Below are positions 1-7,267 of a DNA stretch of 64,000 nucleotides, piece by piece (within the stretch, counting starts at the first letter, position 1; every line of letters starts with the position of its first letter). Location of the stretch: the NCBI RefSeq assembly GCF_000723465.1, contig NZ_HF545617.1, positions 372,001-436,000 of the forward strand. The letters are read 5' to 3'. This DNA comes from Ruminococcus bicirculans (ex Wegman et al. 2014). Its GTDB lineage: Bacteria > Bacillota > Clostridia > Oscillospirales > Ruminococcaceae. Below the pieces are notes generated by a model. It had not been told where the DNA came from. It saw only the letters and a program-made list of their open reading frames with translations, and made no database searches. Position numbers and translations under genes: made by a program.

Positions 1-2
1 AT

Positions 3-80
3 TCCATAGAAGATTACATAGAATTTCTCTGTGACGGAAAGCTTACCCCGATAATTCCGGAAAAGCCGGCTGAAACATAA
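3..80 (+). CDS. C-terminal end of an unidentified protein (cut by window edge)
   Basis: Frame 3 is open from the window edge to a TAA at 78-80 and gives 25 residues ending in LTPIIPEKPAET. A bidirectional hairpin terminator follows within 11 bases, which supports a genuine gene end. Too little remains to name a family. Confidence 0.5.
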   Translation, partial: SIEDYIEFLCDGKLTPIIPEKPAET

Positions 81-90
81 AACATAAATA

Positions 91-130
91 AAAACTTCAA
101 TGACGTTTTTTCGCCATTGAAGTTTTTTTT
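91..130. terminator. Bidirectional rho-independent terminator
   Basis: Arms AAAACTTCAATG and CATTGAAGTTTT (91-102 and 115-126) surround a 12-nt loop, with T-runs in both directions. It separates the convergent partial gene at 3-80 and the minus-strand gene at 132-701. Confidence 0.85.
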
Positions 131-131
131 A

Positions 132-701
132 CTATGAAATTTTGCTTTCATTTACCGAAACATCGTCGGAATAAGATTCCGATTCAGCGGCAGAATCGTC
201 GGGAACACGAATGTAAGTATCAACGGCGACGAATGTGTTTTCATCAACATAATTAAATGCTAAAGCGAAAGCATTTTCATGTTTTCCATAGTCAAATTCA
301 ATTAGTATCTGATCTCTTGCTTCGTGATAGGTTTTAATAGTATATGTTCTGGTTTCAGACCACATTTTTATCGTATCCTGCTTTGCGGTCTCGTCATAAA
401 ACGTAAACAGCTTATTGCAAAGATATTCCGAATCTCCGCTGTATTTCAGAGTGTTGTTTTCTCCTATTATAAAATAATCTTTGCTTGTATCTCCGTTTGG
501 ATAATATTTTCCCATATTCAGCGTTGGTTCCTGATAGGTATCGTCATGGGGACAGCTGTAGTTAAAGGTATTTATCCCGCTTTCATCATCTTCAGGTTCA
601 TCAGAAGAAACTATGTTCTTTATGCCAAAATACCAAAAACAAAATATAAAAGAGGCAGCAACGATTATCCATATTATTATGCCAACGTGTTTAGCTTTCA
701 T
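132..701 (-). CDS. Small membrane-anchored extracytoplasmic protein, unknown function
   Basis: The 189-residue product has one N-terminal transmembrane segment or uncleaved signal anchor (about residues 7-26, GIIIWIIVAASFIFCFWYFG) and then an acidic, Tyr/Thr-rich extracellular region of about 155 residues with an Asp/Glu/Ser-rich tail. The start at 701 is preceded by a run of eight G residues that acts as the ribosome binding site; such a homopolymer is an unusual SD and may be length-variable. A consensus promoter lies at 750-778. I recognise no family. It is monocistronic between its promoter and the shared terminator at 91-130. Confidence 0.7.
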   Translation of the reverse strand: MKAKHVGIIIWIIVAASFIFCFWYFGIKNIVSSDEPEDDESGINTFNYSCPHDDTYQEPTLNMGKYYPNGDTSKDYFIIGENNTLKYSGDSEYLCNKLFTFYDETAKQDTIKMWSETRTYTIKTYHEARDQILIEFDYGKHENAFALAFNYVDENTFVAVDTYIRVPDDSAAESESYSDDVSVNESKIS

Positions 702-749
702 AGTTGTACCCCCCCCATATAATTTTCAAATTAAATACTCTATGTTTAA

Positions 750-778
750 ATTATACAGTTTATGATTATAATTGTCAA
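750..778 (-). promoter_or_regulatory. SigA-type promoter for the 132-701 gene
   Basis: TTGACA and TATAAT on the minus strand separated by exactly 17 bases, about 50 bases before the start codon. Confidence 0.75.
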
Positions 779-867
779 TGGGCAAAATGAATAACAAAAA
801 ACAAATTTTGTATATATAGTCACATTTCAACAGAACTTTGTGCGTTTATCTAATTTTATTATTCCTA

Positions 868-896
868 TTGACAAATCCACATTAATGAGCTAAAAT
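868..896 (+). promoter_or_regulatory. SigA-type promoter for the GH5 gene
   Basis: TTGACA (868-873), 17-bp spacer, TAAAAT (891-896). The predicted transcript start is near 903, so an upstream ATG at 901 cannot be the translation start. Confidence 0.7.
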
Positions 897-939
897 ATAA
901 ATGTTATTATTTTATATGGTGAGAAAGGAAAACCAAAAT

Positions 940-2094
940 ATGAAAATCAAAAGACTACTTGCAGCAGTGCTTTCCCTTGCAATGGGCGTATCAATGATGA
1001 CAGCCTGTGGCAGTTCGGACAACTCCTCAAAGGCTGAGAAAGATTCCTCAGCTACAGAAAATACTCAGAAGCATACCAATGACCCTATGACAGTGACCAC
1101 TGCAAAAGACCTTGTGGCTCAGATGAAAGTGGGCTGGAGTCTTGGCAATACCATGGATTCCACAGGCGGCTCAGGCGTTGACGCTGAAACCTCATGGGGA
1201 AATGTGGAAACCACAAAATTGATGATAGACCAGGTCAAGGACGCAGGCTTCAACGTGTTCAGACTTCCTGTTTCATGGGGTACTCACATGGACGAGAACT
1301 ATACAGTTGACGAAGCATGGATGAACAGAGTTCAGGAAATTGTCGATTACGGTATCGACAACGGAATGTTCGTTATCCTCAACACCCACCACGAGGAGTG
1401 GTATATGCCTAAGAAAGACCGTGCCGATAAGGATATAGAGCAGCTCAAAGCCCTCTGGAAGCAGATATGCGACAGATTTCAGGGCTATGACGAACACCTC
1501 ATTTTCGAGGGCGTGAACGAGCCTAGACTTAGAGGCGAGGGCAACGAGTGGATAGGCGACGCTGAGTCAAGAGAGGTCGTAAATCAGTATGCAAAGGCGT
1601 TCGTCGAAACAGTCCGTGCTTCTGGCGGAAACAACCCTAACAGATGTATAATGGTAACACCATATGCCGCATCATCATCAAGACAGAACATGGAAGCCCT
1701 CGAAGTTCCGCAGGGCGACGATAAGATAATAGTTTCTATCCACGCTTATCTGCCATATTCATTTGCACTTGATACCGCAGGCACAGACCAGTATACAAGT
1801 ATCGACTCTTCTATCACAACACTCTTTACCGATATCAATGAAGTGTTCCTCAGCAAGGGAATACCTGTAATAATCGGTGAGTTCGGCTCTGTAAATAAGG
1901 CTAATACAGAAGCAAGAGTTCAGTGTGTAAAGGATTATCTCAGCACCGCAAAGCAGTATGGCGTACCATGCTGTTGGTGGGATAACGGCACAAGAATAGG
2001 AAACGGTGAGAACTTCGGACTTCTCAACAGATCCGAGGGCGGCTGGTATTTCCCTGAAATAGTTGACGCTATCAAGGAAACAGTAAATAGCTAA
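940..2094 (+). CDS. GH5-family endoglucanase (cellulase), lipoprotein
   Basis: The 384-residue protein is a glycoside hydrolase family 5 enzyme expected to cleave beta-1,4 glucan or a related polysaccharide at the cell surface. It begins with a signal peptide and a lipobox (MTAC, Cys about residue 23), then a Ser/Lys linker and a (beta/alpha)8 catalytic domain. The acid/base Glu lies in GVNEPR (E194) and the nucleophile in IIGEFG (E314); FRLPVSWG and NTHHE are family motifs. There is no dockerin or carbohydrate-binding module, so it is membrane-tethered rather than cellulosomal. I chose the ATG at 940, preceded by AAAGGA, over the ATG at 901, which lies at the predicted transcript start. Overall pattern resembles subfamily GH5_4, which is an inference. 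It has its own promoter and terminator. Confidence 0.93.
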   Translation: MKIKRLLAAVLSLAMGVSMMTACGSSDNSSKAEKDSSATENTQKHTNDPMTVTTAKDLVAQMKVGWSLGNTMDSTGGSGVDAETSWGNVETTKLMIDQVKDAGFNVFRLPVSWGTHMDENYTVDEAWMNRVQEIVDYGIDNGMFVILNTHHEEWYMPKKDRADKDIEQLKALWKQICDRFQGYDEHLIFEGVNEPRLRGEGNEWIGDAESREVVNQYAKAFVETVRASGGNNPNRCIMVTPYAASSSRQNMEALEVPQGDDKIIVSIHAYLPYSFALDTAGTDQYTSIDSSITTLFTDINEVFLSKGIPVIIGEFGSVNKANTEARVQCVKDYLSTAKQYGVPCCWWDNGTRIGNGENFGLLNRSEGGWYFPEIVDAIKETVNS

Positions 2095-2101
2095 AAAAAT
2101 C

Positions 2102-2130
2102 AAGGACGGAATCGCTTCCGTCCTTTTTTT
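2102..2130 (+). terminator. Rho-independent terminator of the GH5 gene
   Basis: AAGGACGGAA / TTCCGTCCTT stem with a TCGC loop and a T-run, 8 bases after the stop codon. Confidence 0.9.
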
Positions 2131-2200
2131 GTGCGCAAATTATGTGCAATTTTTGTGGGGCGAATTGATATCTTGCGAGCGGTGGGCAATCTTGCGGTAA

Positions 2201-2226
2201 ACGGGCGAACGCTGTTCGCCCCTACA
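2201..2226 (+). repeat. REP-like palindromic repeat, short form
   Basis: Starts ACGGGCG and ends CGCCCCTACA with the palindrome CGAAC-GCT-GTTCG inside. Close copies occur at 19124-19149 (inverted), 31964-31989 and 54101-54125 (inverted). Confidence 0.75.
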
Positions 2227-2263
2227 AAAATTTATATTATTATCGTTTTTTATCAATACATTT

Positions 2264-2320
2264 ATGTAGGGGAGCGGCGCAATTTTTTTGTGTAGGGGAC
2301 GGCGCCCTCGACGTCCCGCC
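2264..2320 (-). repeat. Related repeat, diverged or compound copy
   Basis: Two TGTAGGGG starts (2265 and 2291) and a GACGTCCCGC end. It shares TGTAGGGGAGCG...GACGTCCCGC with the element at 31744-31791. The 2095-2403 gap holds only repeats and terminators. Confidence 0.5.
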
Positions 2321-2367
2321 ACTCTCGTTCGTTTCAATCACAAACTGTTTTGTTCATTAAACGCCAC

Positions 2368-2398
2368 AAAAAAAGGACGACCCCAAGTCGTCCTTTTT
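2368..2398 (-). terminator. Terminator of the nadA-GNAT transcript
   Basis: AAAAAGGACGAC / GTCGTCCTTTTT with a 5-nt loop, reading out of the minus-strand genes. Confidence 0.88.
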
Positions 2399-2403
2399 CA
2401 TAT

Positions 2404-2838
2404 CTATTCCCCTGAAAGGGTCTTTTTCATTGCAATGTGCGGACAGTATTCGTCCTTGTAAACATCACCATATGCCGTGTAGCCAAGCTTTTCATAGAAA
2501 GGCTGTACTCTCGTTTGCGCCGATAAGCCGACTTCCTTGTAGCCCACTTTTTCAGCCTGCTTTTCAAGGGCTTCCACTATCATTCTGCCAAGATCTCTGC
2601 CACGATATGCCTTTCTCACGCAGATGCGTCCAATGTGCGCCTCACCGTTTTCGTCAAACAGCCTGCCTGTTGCAATGGGATATCCGCCCGTGTAAATAAC
2701 AGCATGATAAGCCTTAGCGTCAATATCGTCAAATTCGTTCACAAAGCCCTGCTCCTCAACGAATACCTGCTGTCTTATGAGCCTGGCGTCTGCGTTGTTT
2801 GCAAGCCCTTTTGCGATCTTTATGGTGTAATTATCCAT
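2404..2838 (-). CDS. GNAT-family N-acetyltransferase
   Basis: The 144-residue protein transfers an acetyl group from acetyl-CoA to an unknown amine. The acetyl-CoA-binding signature sits in IGRICVRKAYRGRDLGRMIV (motif A, about residues 69-88), followed by FYEKLGY near residue 114, typical of the family. The N-terminal VFVEEQGF segment resembles the ElaA/YjcF-type subgroup. The start chosen is ATG 2838, four bases after the nadA stop and preceded by GGGGG; a TTG at 2853 would overlap nadA. It is therefore very likely co-transcribed and translationally coupled with nadA. The substrate cannot be read from sequence. Confidence 0.85.
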   Translation of the reverse strand: MDNYTIKIAKGLANNADARLIRQQVFVEEQGFVNEFDDIDAKAYHAVIYTGGYPIATGRLFDENGEAHIGRICVRKAYRGRDLGRMIVEALEKQAEKVGYKEVGLSAQTRVQPFYEKLGYTAYGDVYKDEYCPHIAMKKTLSGE

Positions 2839-2842
2839 TATA

Positions 2843-3766
2843 TCAGCCCCCAAGACGTATCATTTCGTCGATACATTTTCTTGCAGAGGTTATCTCCTCG
2901 TCTGTCATTTTTATCTCAAAACCACCGCCGTTGCCGATGCCCTCGCAGGTCTTGTAAACGTCCATAAGAGTGGTGAGCTTCATGTTAGGACAAAGTATCT
3001 TCTTTGAGAGTACGTAAAACTCCTTCTCAGGGAATCTGTACTGCAAATGCTCCGCAATAGATATCTCAGTGCCTATGATGAACTCCTTTGCGTCAGACTC
3101 TGCCGCAAAATTCATTATTCCAGAAGTTGAACCAACATAATCAGCCATTTCGCTTACCGCAGGGATACACTCAGGGTGACAAAGCACCAGTGCATCAGGG
3201 TGAGCCGTCTTAGCCGCTATCATGTCAGCCTTTGTTACCGACGCATGAACAGGACATCCGCCCTGCAAAAGCATTATATCCTTTTCAGGACAGGCTTTTT
3301 TTACGAATGCACCAAGATTGCAGTCAGGAATGAACAGTATCTTGTCAGCGTCCATGTTCTTTACTATCTTCACCGCAGACGAGGAAGTAACGCAAACGTC
3401 GCAAACCCTCTTGAGTGCAGCTGTGGTGTTTATGTAGCATACTACCTTTCTGTCAGGCTCCTGCGCCTTTATCATTTCTATCATCTCAGGTTCCATTTGC
3501 TCTGCCATTGGACAGCCTGCCGATGGATTTGCAAGATATACGTTCTTGTCAGGGTTGAGCATTTTTGCCGCCTCAGCCATAAAATGCACTCCGCACATAA
3601 GTATATTCTTGTTTGAGACCTTCTGCGCCTCAACGCTTAGCTTGTATGAATCACCCGTAATATCTGCTACCTCCACTATCTCCTTAGCCTGATAGCTGTG
3701 CGCAAGTATACAAATATCGTTTTCTTTCTTTAACTGAAGAATTTTTTCCTGTACGTCCTTTATCAT
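2843..3766 (-). CDS. nadA: Quinolinate synthase A
   Basis: This 307-residue enzyme condenses iminoaspartate with dihydroxyacetone phosphate to quinolinate in de novo NAD synthesis and carries an oxygen-labile [4Fe-4S] cluster. The three cluster cysteines are present: C85 (AGCPMA), C171 (GGCPVH) and C259 (LCPNM). H23 in ILAHSY and HPEC (197-200) are further family motifs. Length matches the usual 300-310 residues from ATG 3766. The frame stays open to 3919, but the promoter at 3849-3877 lies inside that extension, so the longer start is excluded. The upstream SD is oddly placed (see leader entry). nadB and nadC are not in the window. Confidence 0.95.
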   Translation of the reverse strand: MIKDVQEKILQLKKENDICILAHSYQAKEIVEVADITGDSYKLSVEAQKVSNKNILMCGVHFMAEAAKMLNPDKNVYLANPSAGCPMAEQMEPEMIEMIKAQEPDRKVVCYINTTAALKRVCDVCVTSSSAVKIVKNMDADKILFIPDCNLGAFVKKACPEKDIMLLQGGCPVHASVTKADMIAAKTAHPDALVLCHPECIPAVSEMADYVGSTSGIMNFAAESDAKEFIIGTEISIAEHLQYRFPEKEFYVLSKKILCPNMKLTTLMDVYKTCEGIGNGGGFEIKMTDEEITSARKCIDEMIRLGG

Positions 3767-3773
3767 ATCCAGA

Positions 3774-3835
3774 TCATGCCTTTCGACCTTTGAAAAGCAT
3801 ATCCTCCTTTCGGTGTTTCGGCATTTGCCGAAAGA
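3774..3835 (-). promoter_or_regulatory. nadA leader: hairpin and misplaced Shine-Dalgarno
   Basis: Between promoter and nadA lies a 7-bp hairpin (TTTCGGC/GCCGAAA, 3816-3833) followed by a perfect AAAGGAGG (3803-3810). The first ATG after it (3800) opens an eight-codon ORF in another frame that stops at 3774, 7 bases before the nadA ATG. nadA itself has only AAAGG about 12 bases upstream. The arrangement suggests a leader peptide or a blocked RBS, but the 2-base SD-ATG spacing of the mini-ORF is poor. Confidence 0.4.
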
Positions 3836-3848
3836 TTTATACCATATT

Positions 3849-3877
3849 ATTATAGTATGATATAGACATTTTGTCAA
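3849..3877 (-). promoter_or_regulatory. Consensus promoter of nadA-GNAT
   Basis: Perfect TTGACA, 17 bases, TATAAT on the minus strand. Its -35 lies about 30 bases from the -35 of the divergent MarR promoter, so the two units share a compact control region. Confidence 0.85.
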
Positions 3878-3906
3878 GGGCATTTGTACCATACCGCCCA
3901 TAGCAC

Positions 3907-3935
3907 TTGACAAATTCATTAACAGGGTGTATAAT
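3907..3935 (+). promoter_or_regulatory. Consensus promoter of marR-ligase operon
   Basis: Perfect TTGACA, 17 bases, TATAAT. The -10 end overlaps the palindrome at 3935-3955. Confidence 0.85.
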
Positions 3936-3955
3936 CAACAGTGTTGACAATCAAC
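3935..3955. promoter_or_regulatory. Probable MarR operator
   Basis: TCAACA-G-TGTTGA (3935-3947) is a 6-bp inverted repeat followed, after CAA, by another TCAAC half-site (3951-3955). It overlaps the -10/start region of the operon whose first gene encodes a MarR protein, the usual autoregulatory position. Confidence 0.6.
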
Positions 3956-3980
3956 CGCCTTGACATTTGGAGGAATAACA

Positions 3981-4424
3981 ATGAACGATAAAACAGCCCA
4001 GCGTTTTGGAGAAGTTTTCAGACGATTTTTTGAAACAGGATATATGGACGACCTTGCAGAGCTTTTTCAGGGCGAAAGCAAAGTGATAGTCTATCTTAGC
4101 ACAGCCGAGGGCATAGTCTACCCCTCAGACATAAGCCGTGACCTTATGATATCACGTCAGCGAGCAACGTCAGTGCTCAGTGCAATGGAGAAAAAAGGCT
4201 TTGTTAGCCTTGTGCGTGACCCTGAGGATAAACGCCGTGTGCAGGTGAAACTCCTCCCAAAAGGTGAAAAATCCATTGAAGAAAAGCAGCAGCGTCTTGA
4301 AAAATATTTCAGCGTGTTCGTTGACGCACTGGGTGAGGAAAATCTCAAAAACCTCCTTGACAGCTCCGAAAAAGCTGTCGAGGCACTTGAACATACAATG
4401 AAGGGCAACTCTCAGAAAATCTGA
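3981..4424 (+). CDS. MarR-family transcriptional regulator
   Basis: The 147-residue protein has the MarR winged helix-turn-helix: ISRDLMISRQRATSVLSAMEKKGFVS (about residues 50-75) is the recognition region and DPEDKRRVQVKLLPKG (80-95) the wing. The start ATG 3981 is preceded by GGAGG with an 8-base spacing; an in-frame TTG at 3960 lacks an SD. It is 20 bases upstream of the ligase-ACP-acyltransferase gene and behind a promoter with an inverted repeat, so it most likely represses that operon and itself. By analogy with FabT-type MarR regulators the ligand may be acyl-ACP or acyl-CoA, which is speculation from context. Confidence 0.9.
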   Translation: MNDKTAQRFGEVFRRFFETGYMDDLAELFQGESKVIVYLSTAEGIVYPSDISRDLMISRQRATSVLSAMEKKGFVSLVRDPEDKRRVQVKLLPKGEKSIEEKQQRLEKYFSVFVDALGEENLKNLLDSSEKAVEALEHTMKGNSQKI

Positions 4425-4444
4425 GGTGCGGAAAGGAAACTGCC

Positions 4445-6976
4445 ATGAACATTTATAACGAATTTAGAAAAACGGCAATAAACCGCTATAGCAAGACCGC
4501 TCTCGTGATGATGAATGACGAGGGTGAAACAAAGGAATATACATTCGGACAAACTTTGCAACAGGCTGATGTTTTTTGCAGCCGCCTTAAAGCCTTGGGC
4601 GTCGTGGCAGGGGATAGGGTCTGTATCGCCTCTGAGGGCAGACCTGAGTGGAATATCGCATTTCTCGCCTGTGCAAAGCTAAACGCCACAGCCGTCCTTT
4701 TGGATTATTCGCTTCCTGCGGCAGAGCTTGTCGCACTGGTGAAAAAGTCACAGCCTGTGTGCGTTGTCGCTTCTCAAAAGGCGGCAAAGAAGCTTACAAG
4801 CGTGAAAAATATACCTGTTCTCGATATCCAAAACCAGCTTGACAGACTAGACGGTTCAGGGGAAAATATACTCCGCCAAGGTGAAGTAGGCGACCCTGAT
4901 ATCGCAGTGATAATCTTTTCCAGCGGTACGACAAGGACAGCCTCAGGCATCATGCACACCCACGATTCTCAGATAAATTCCTGTAAAATGGTCTGCCAGT
5001 GCAACGGCATAACCGATAACGAACGCTATCTCGGAATCCTGCCAAACAGCCATATCTACGGACTTTTTGCACAGGTCTTAGCCCCACTCCTCACAGGTGG
5101 AACAGTGTGCTTTATTGAGTCTCTCTCCGCAAAGGGTCTTTCCGCAGGCTTCCAAAACTTCAAGCCGACAGTTTTTCCGGGTGTGCCAAAGGTCTATGAG
5201 CTTTTGAAAACCCAGATAATGCAGCAGATCAACGCAAGCAAAGTATCTTCAGCACTTTTCAAGAAAATGTTTCCTGTTGCACTTCATCAGCGTAAGATCT
5301 ACGGCATAAACAGCGGCAAAAAGATCTTTGCAAAGATACACAAAGCCTTGGGCGGTGAGCTTAGATTTCTCTGCTCCGCAGGCTCGCCGATGTCAAAGGA
5401 TACATTTGATTTCTTCTACGGCACAGGCTTTAATATTGTGAACAACTACGGTGCGACCGAAACGAGCATACCAACTATCGGCACATATGGCAAGCACGTC
5501 TATGCTGACACCTGCGGCAAGCCGTACCCCGATATCAAAGTGAAGATAGACCGCAGCGGTGAGCTTCTCATAAAGTCACCTTATATGATGATAGGCTACT
5601 ATGGCGACAAAAAGTCCACAGATGAAGCTTTCAATCCTGACGGCTGGTTCAAGTCAGGCGACCTTGCAAAGTTCGATAAGCATAAAAATATCGTCATTCT
5701 CGGCAGATGTAAAGAAAATATCGTCCTGTCCACAGGCAAAAAAGCAGCCCCTGACGATATCGAACAGGTCTATAGGGGCATCGAGAGCGTTGACGAGCTT
5801 GTGGTCTGCGGAGTGCCTGCGAAAGAGGGAAGCTATGACGAGGTGCACGCCTTTGTGGTCTGTGCTGAGGATAAGCGTGAGCAGACGGAAGAAAAGCTAA
5901 AAGAGATAAGCTCCTCCGCAGGTCAGGCAATGAAGCTAAGCGGCATACATTTTGTGGATTCTATACCAAGAACAGCTATCGGCAAGCCAAAGCGTTATCT
6001 GCTGAAGAAAATGGTCATGGAGGATAACCTTGACAGCCTTACAAAGCAGGCGAAAAATAGTATCGACCCGTCGGATATCCCGTCAATGGTGAGAAACGCC
6101 GTGGCAAAAATAGCACACGTTCAGCCGAATGAAGTCAAGTTCAGTACAAAATTTTTGCAGGAGTTCACCATAGACTCCCTCTCAGCTATCGAGCTTGCAT
6201 TGGAGATAGAGGAGTTCAGCGGCGTGCGTGTTGACGGCTGTATGGATAAGAACATGACAGTGGGCAAGCTTATCGCCCTCGTTCAAAACCCAAACCGCAT
6301 AAAACCGCAGACTGTGAAATCAATGCTCTATCCTCTGGACAAGAAAAAGATAGACTATCGTATTTACCGCTTTTACAGAAATCTTGTGACAGCCTTCTAT
6401 GAAGTCAAGGTCACCAACGAGGAAAATCTACCTGATAAGGACGGTTATATAATCTGTGCAAATCACGTTTCAAATTTTGATTTTATCTTCCTCACCCTGA
6501 ATTTCAGATACGAGCGTTTTGCAAAATTTTGCTGTATGGCAAAAAAAGAGCTTTTCAACGGCAGTTTAGCCAGCCGACTTATAGTAAGAATAGGCGGTAT
6601 GGTGCCTGTTGACAGGGGCGGAAGAGTAGACGAAACCATGGCGGCTCTGCGTAAAAAGCTTGGTCAGAAATGGGGTGTGCTAGTTCACCCGGAGGGTACA
6701 AGAAGCAAAACTGGTGAAATGGGCAAGTTCAAAAGCGGTGCAGCCGTCCTTGCTATCGAAGCCAATGTACCTATAGTACCAGCCTACATCAAAGGCGGAC
6801 ACGAGATATTCCCACCAGACAGAAAGCTCCCAAGGCTTTTCAACTGGAAGCGTCTTAGCAAATATAAAGTAAAAGTCGTTTACGGTGAGCCTATTTATCC
6901 TAATGGCGAAACCCCCGAAGAGCTTATGGCGAAAGTCCGTGATTCTGTGCTTGCCTTGAAAAACGAAGAGAACTGA
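4445..6976 (+). CDS. Three-domain acyl ligase - acyl carrier protein - glycerophospholipid acyltransferase
   Basis: One 843-residue protein joins three activities. Residues 1-530 form an AMP-dependent acyl ligase (SSGTT P-loop at 159-163, NNYGATE, GWFKSGDLA, and the C-terminal catalytic Lys in RTAIGKPKR). Residues 545-625 form a carrier domain with the phosphopantetheine Ser in DSLSA (S578). Residues 645-843 form a PlsC-type acyltransferase with NHVSNFD (H674, D679) and EGTR (750-753). The layout implies that a free fatty acid is adenylated, loaded on the built-in carrier and passed to a lysophospholipid or glycerophosphate at the membrane. E. coli Aas has acyltransferase first, then ligase, and no carrier domain, so domain order and the internal ACP differ. 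Co-transcribed with MarR; the GGAAAGG SD supports ATG 4445. Domains are certain; substrate is inferred. Confidence 0.88.
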   Translation: MNIYNEFRKTAINRYSKTALVMMNDEGETKEYTFGQTLQQADVFCSRLKALGVVAGDRVCIASEGRPEWNIAFLACAKLNATAVLLDYSLPAAELVALVKKSQPVCVVASQKAAKKLTSVKNIPVLDIQNQLDRLDGSGENILRQGEVGDPDIAVIIFSSGTTRTASGIMHTHDSQINSCKMVCQCNGITDNERYLGILPNSHIYGLFAQVLAPLLTGGTVCFIESLSAKGLSAGFQNFKPTVFPGVPKVYELLKTQIMQQINASKVSSALFKKMFPVALHQRKIYGINSGKKIFAKIHKALGGELRFLCSAGSPMSKDTFDFFYGTGFNIVNNYGATETSIPTIGTYGKHVYADTCGKPYPDIKVKIDRSGELLIKSPYMMIGYYGDKKSTDEAFNPDGWFKSGDLAKFDKHKNIVILGRCKENIVLSTGKKAAPDDIEQVYRGIESVDELVVCGVPAKEGSYDEVHAFVVCAEDKREQTEEKLKEISSSAGQAMKLSGIHFVDSIPRTAIGKPKRYLLKKMVMEDNLDSLTKQAKNSIDPSDIPSMVRNAVAKIAHVQPNEVKFSTKFLQEFTIDSLSAIELALEIEEFSGVRVDGCMDKNMTVGKLIALVQNPNRIKPQTVKSMLYPLDKKKIDYRIYRFYRNLVTAFYEVKVTNEENLPDKDGYIICANHVSNFDFIFLTLNFRYERFAKFCCMAKKELFNGSLASRLIVRIGGMVPVDRGGRVDETMAALRKKLGQKWGVLVHPEGTRSKTGEMGKFKSGAAVLAIEANVPIVPAYIKGGHEIFPPDRKLPRLFNWKRLSKYKVKVVYGEPIYPNGETPEELMAKVRDSVLALKNEEN

Positions 6977-6982
6977 TTTAAA

Positions 6983-7171
6983 GTGAGGAGTGAGGAATGA
7001 CAAATGAGGAATTAGGAATGAGGAATGAGGAATTAGCATAGCTGTGGTTTGAGATACTTCAAGAGGTAAGTTAATAAGAACGTTGGTGAGTTAATTGTAC
7101 GAACGCAGTTCGCAATAAAAAAATCATCGCCGCAGGCGATACCTTCATTCCTCACTCCTCATTCCTCACTC
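6983..7171. repeat. Heptad tandem repeats in inverted arrangement
   Basis: From 6983 the sequence runs as eight 7-base units (GTGAGGA, GTGAGGA, ATGACAA, ATGAGGA, ATTAGGA, ATGAGGA, ATGAGGA, ATTAGCA). An opposite-strand set of about four units lies at 7145-7171. Between them is a 100-bp stretch with GAACGCAGTTC and CGCCGCAGGCG palindromes. A related heptad block is at 32055-32091. Confidence 0.75.
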
Positions 7172-7178
7172 TTTCCGT

Positions 7179-7207
7179 TTGACAAGTCGCAAAATATGTA
7201 GTATAAT
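7179..7207 (+). promoter_or_regulatory. Consensus promoter of the amino-acid ABC operon
   Basis: Perfect TTGACA, 17 bases, TATAAT, starting 8 bases after the heptad repeats. Confidence 0.85.
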
Positions 7208-7267
7208 GTATTAATACGCTGATACGGTGACGTGTTATCGTAATATTTTGTTAAGGAATGAATATTT

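Noticed and set aside
901-939. Upstream start (ATG 901) for the GH5 gene
   Set aside because: It overlaps the predicted transcript start and has no SD; the signal peptide starts at 940.
2201-2226. LexA/SOS box in CGAACGCTGTTCG
   Set aside because: The Gram-positive SOS box has a 4-base spacer between GAAC and GTTC; here it is 3, and the motif belongs to the repeat family found after gene ends.
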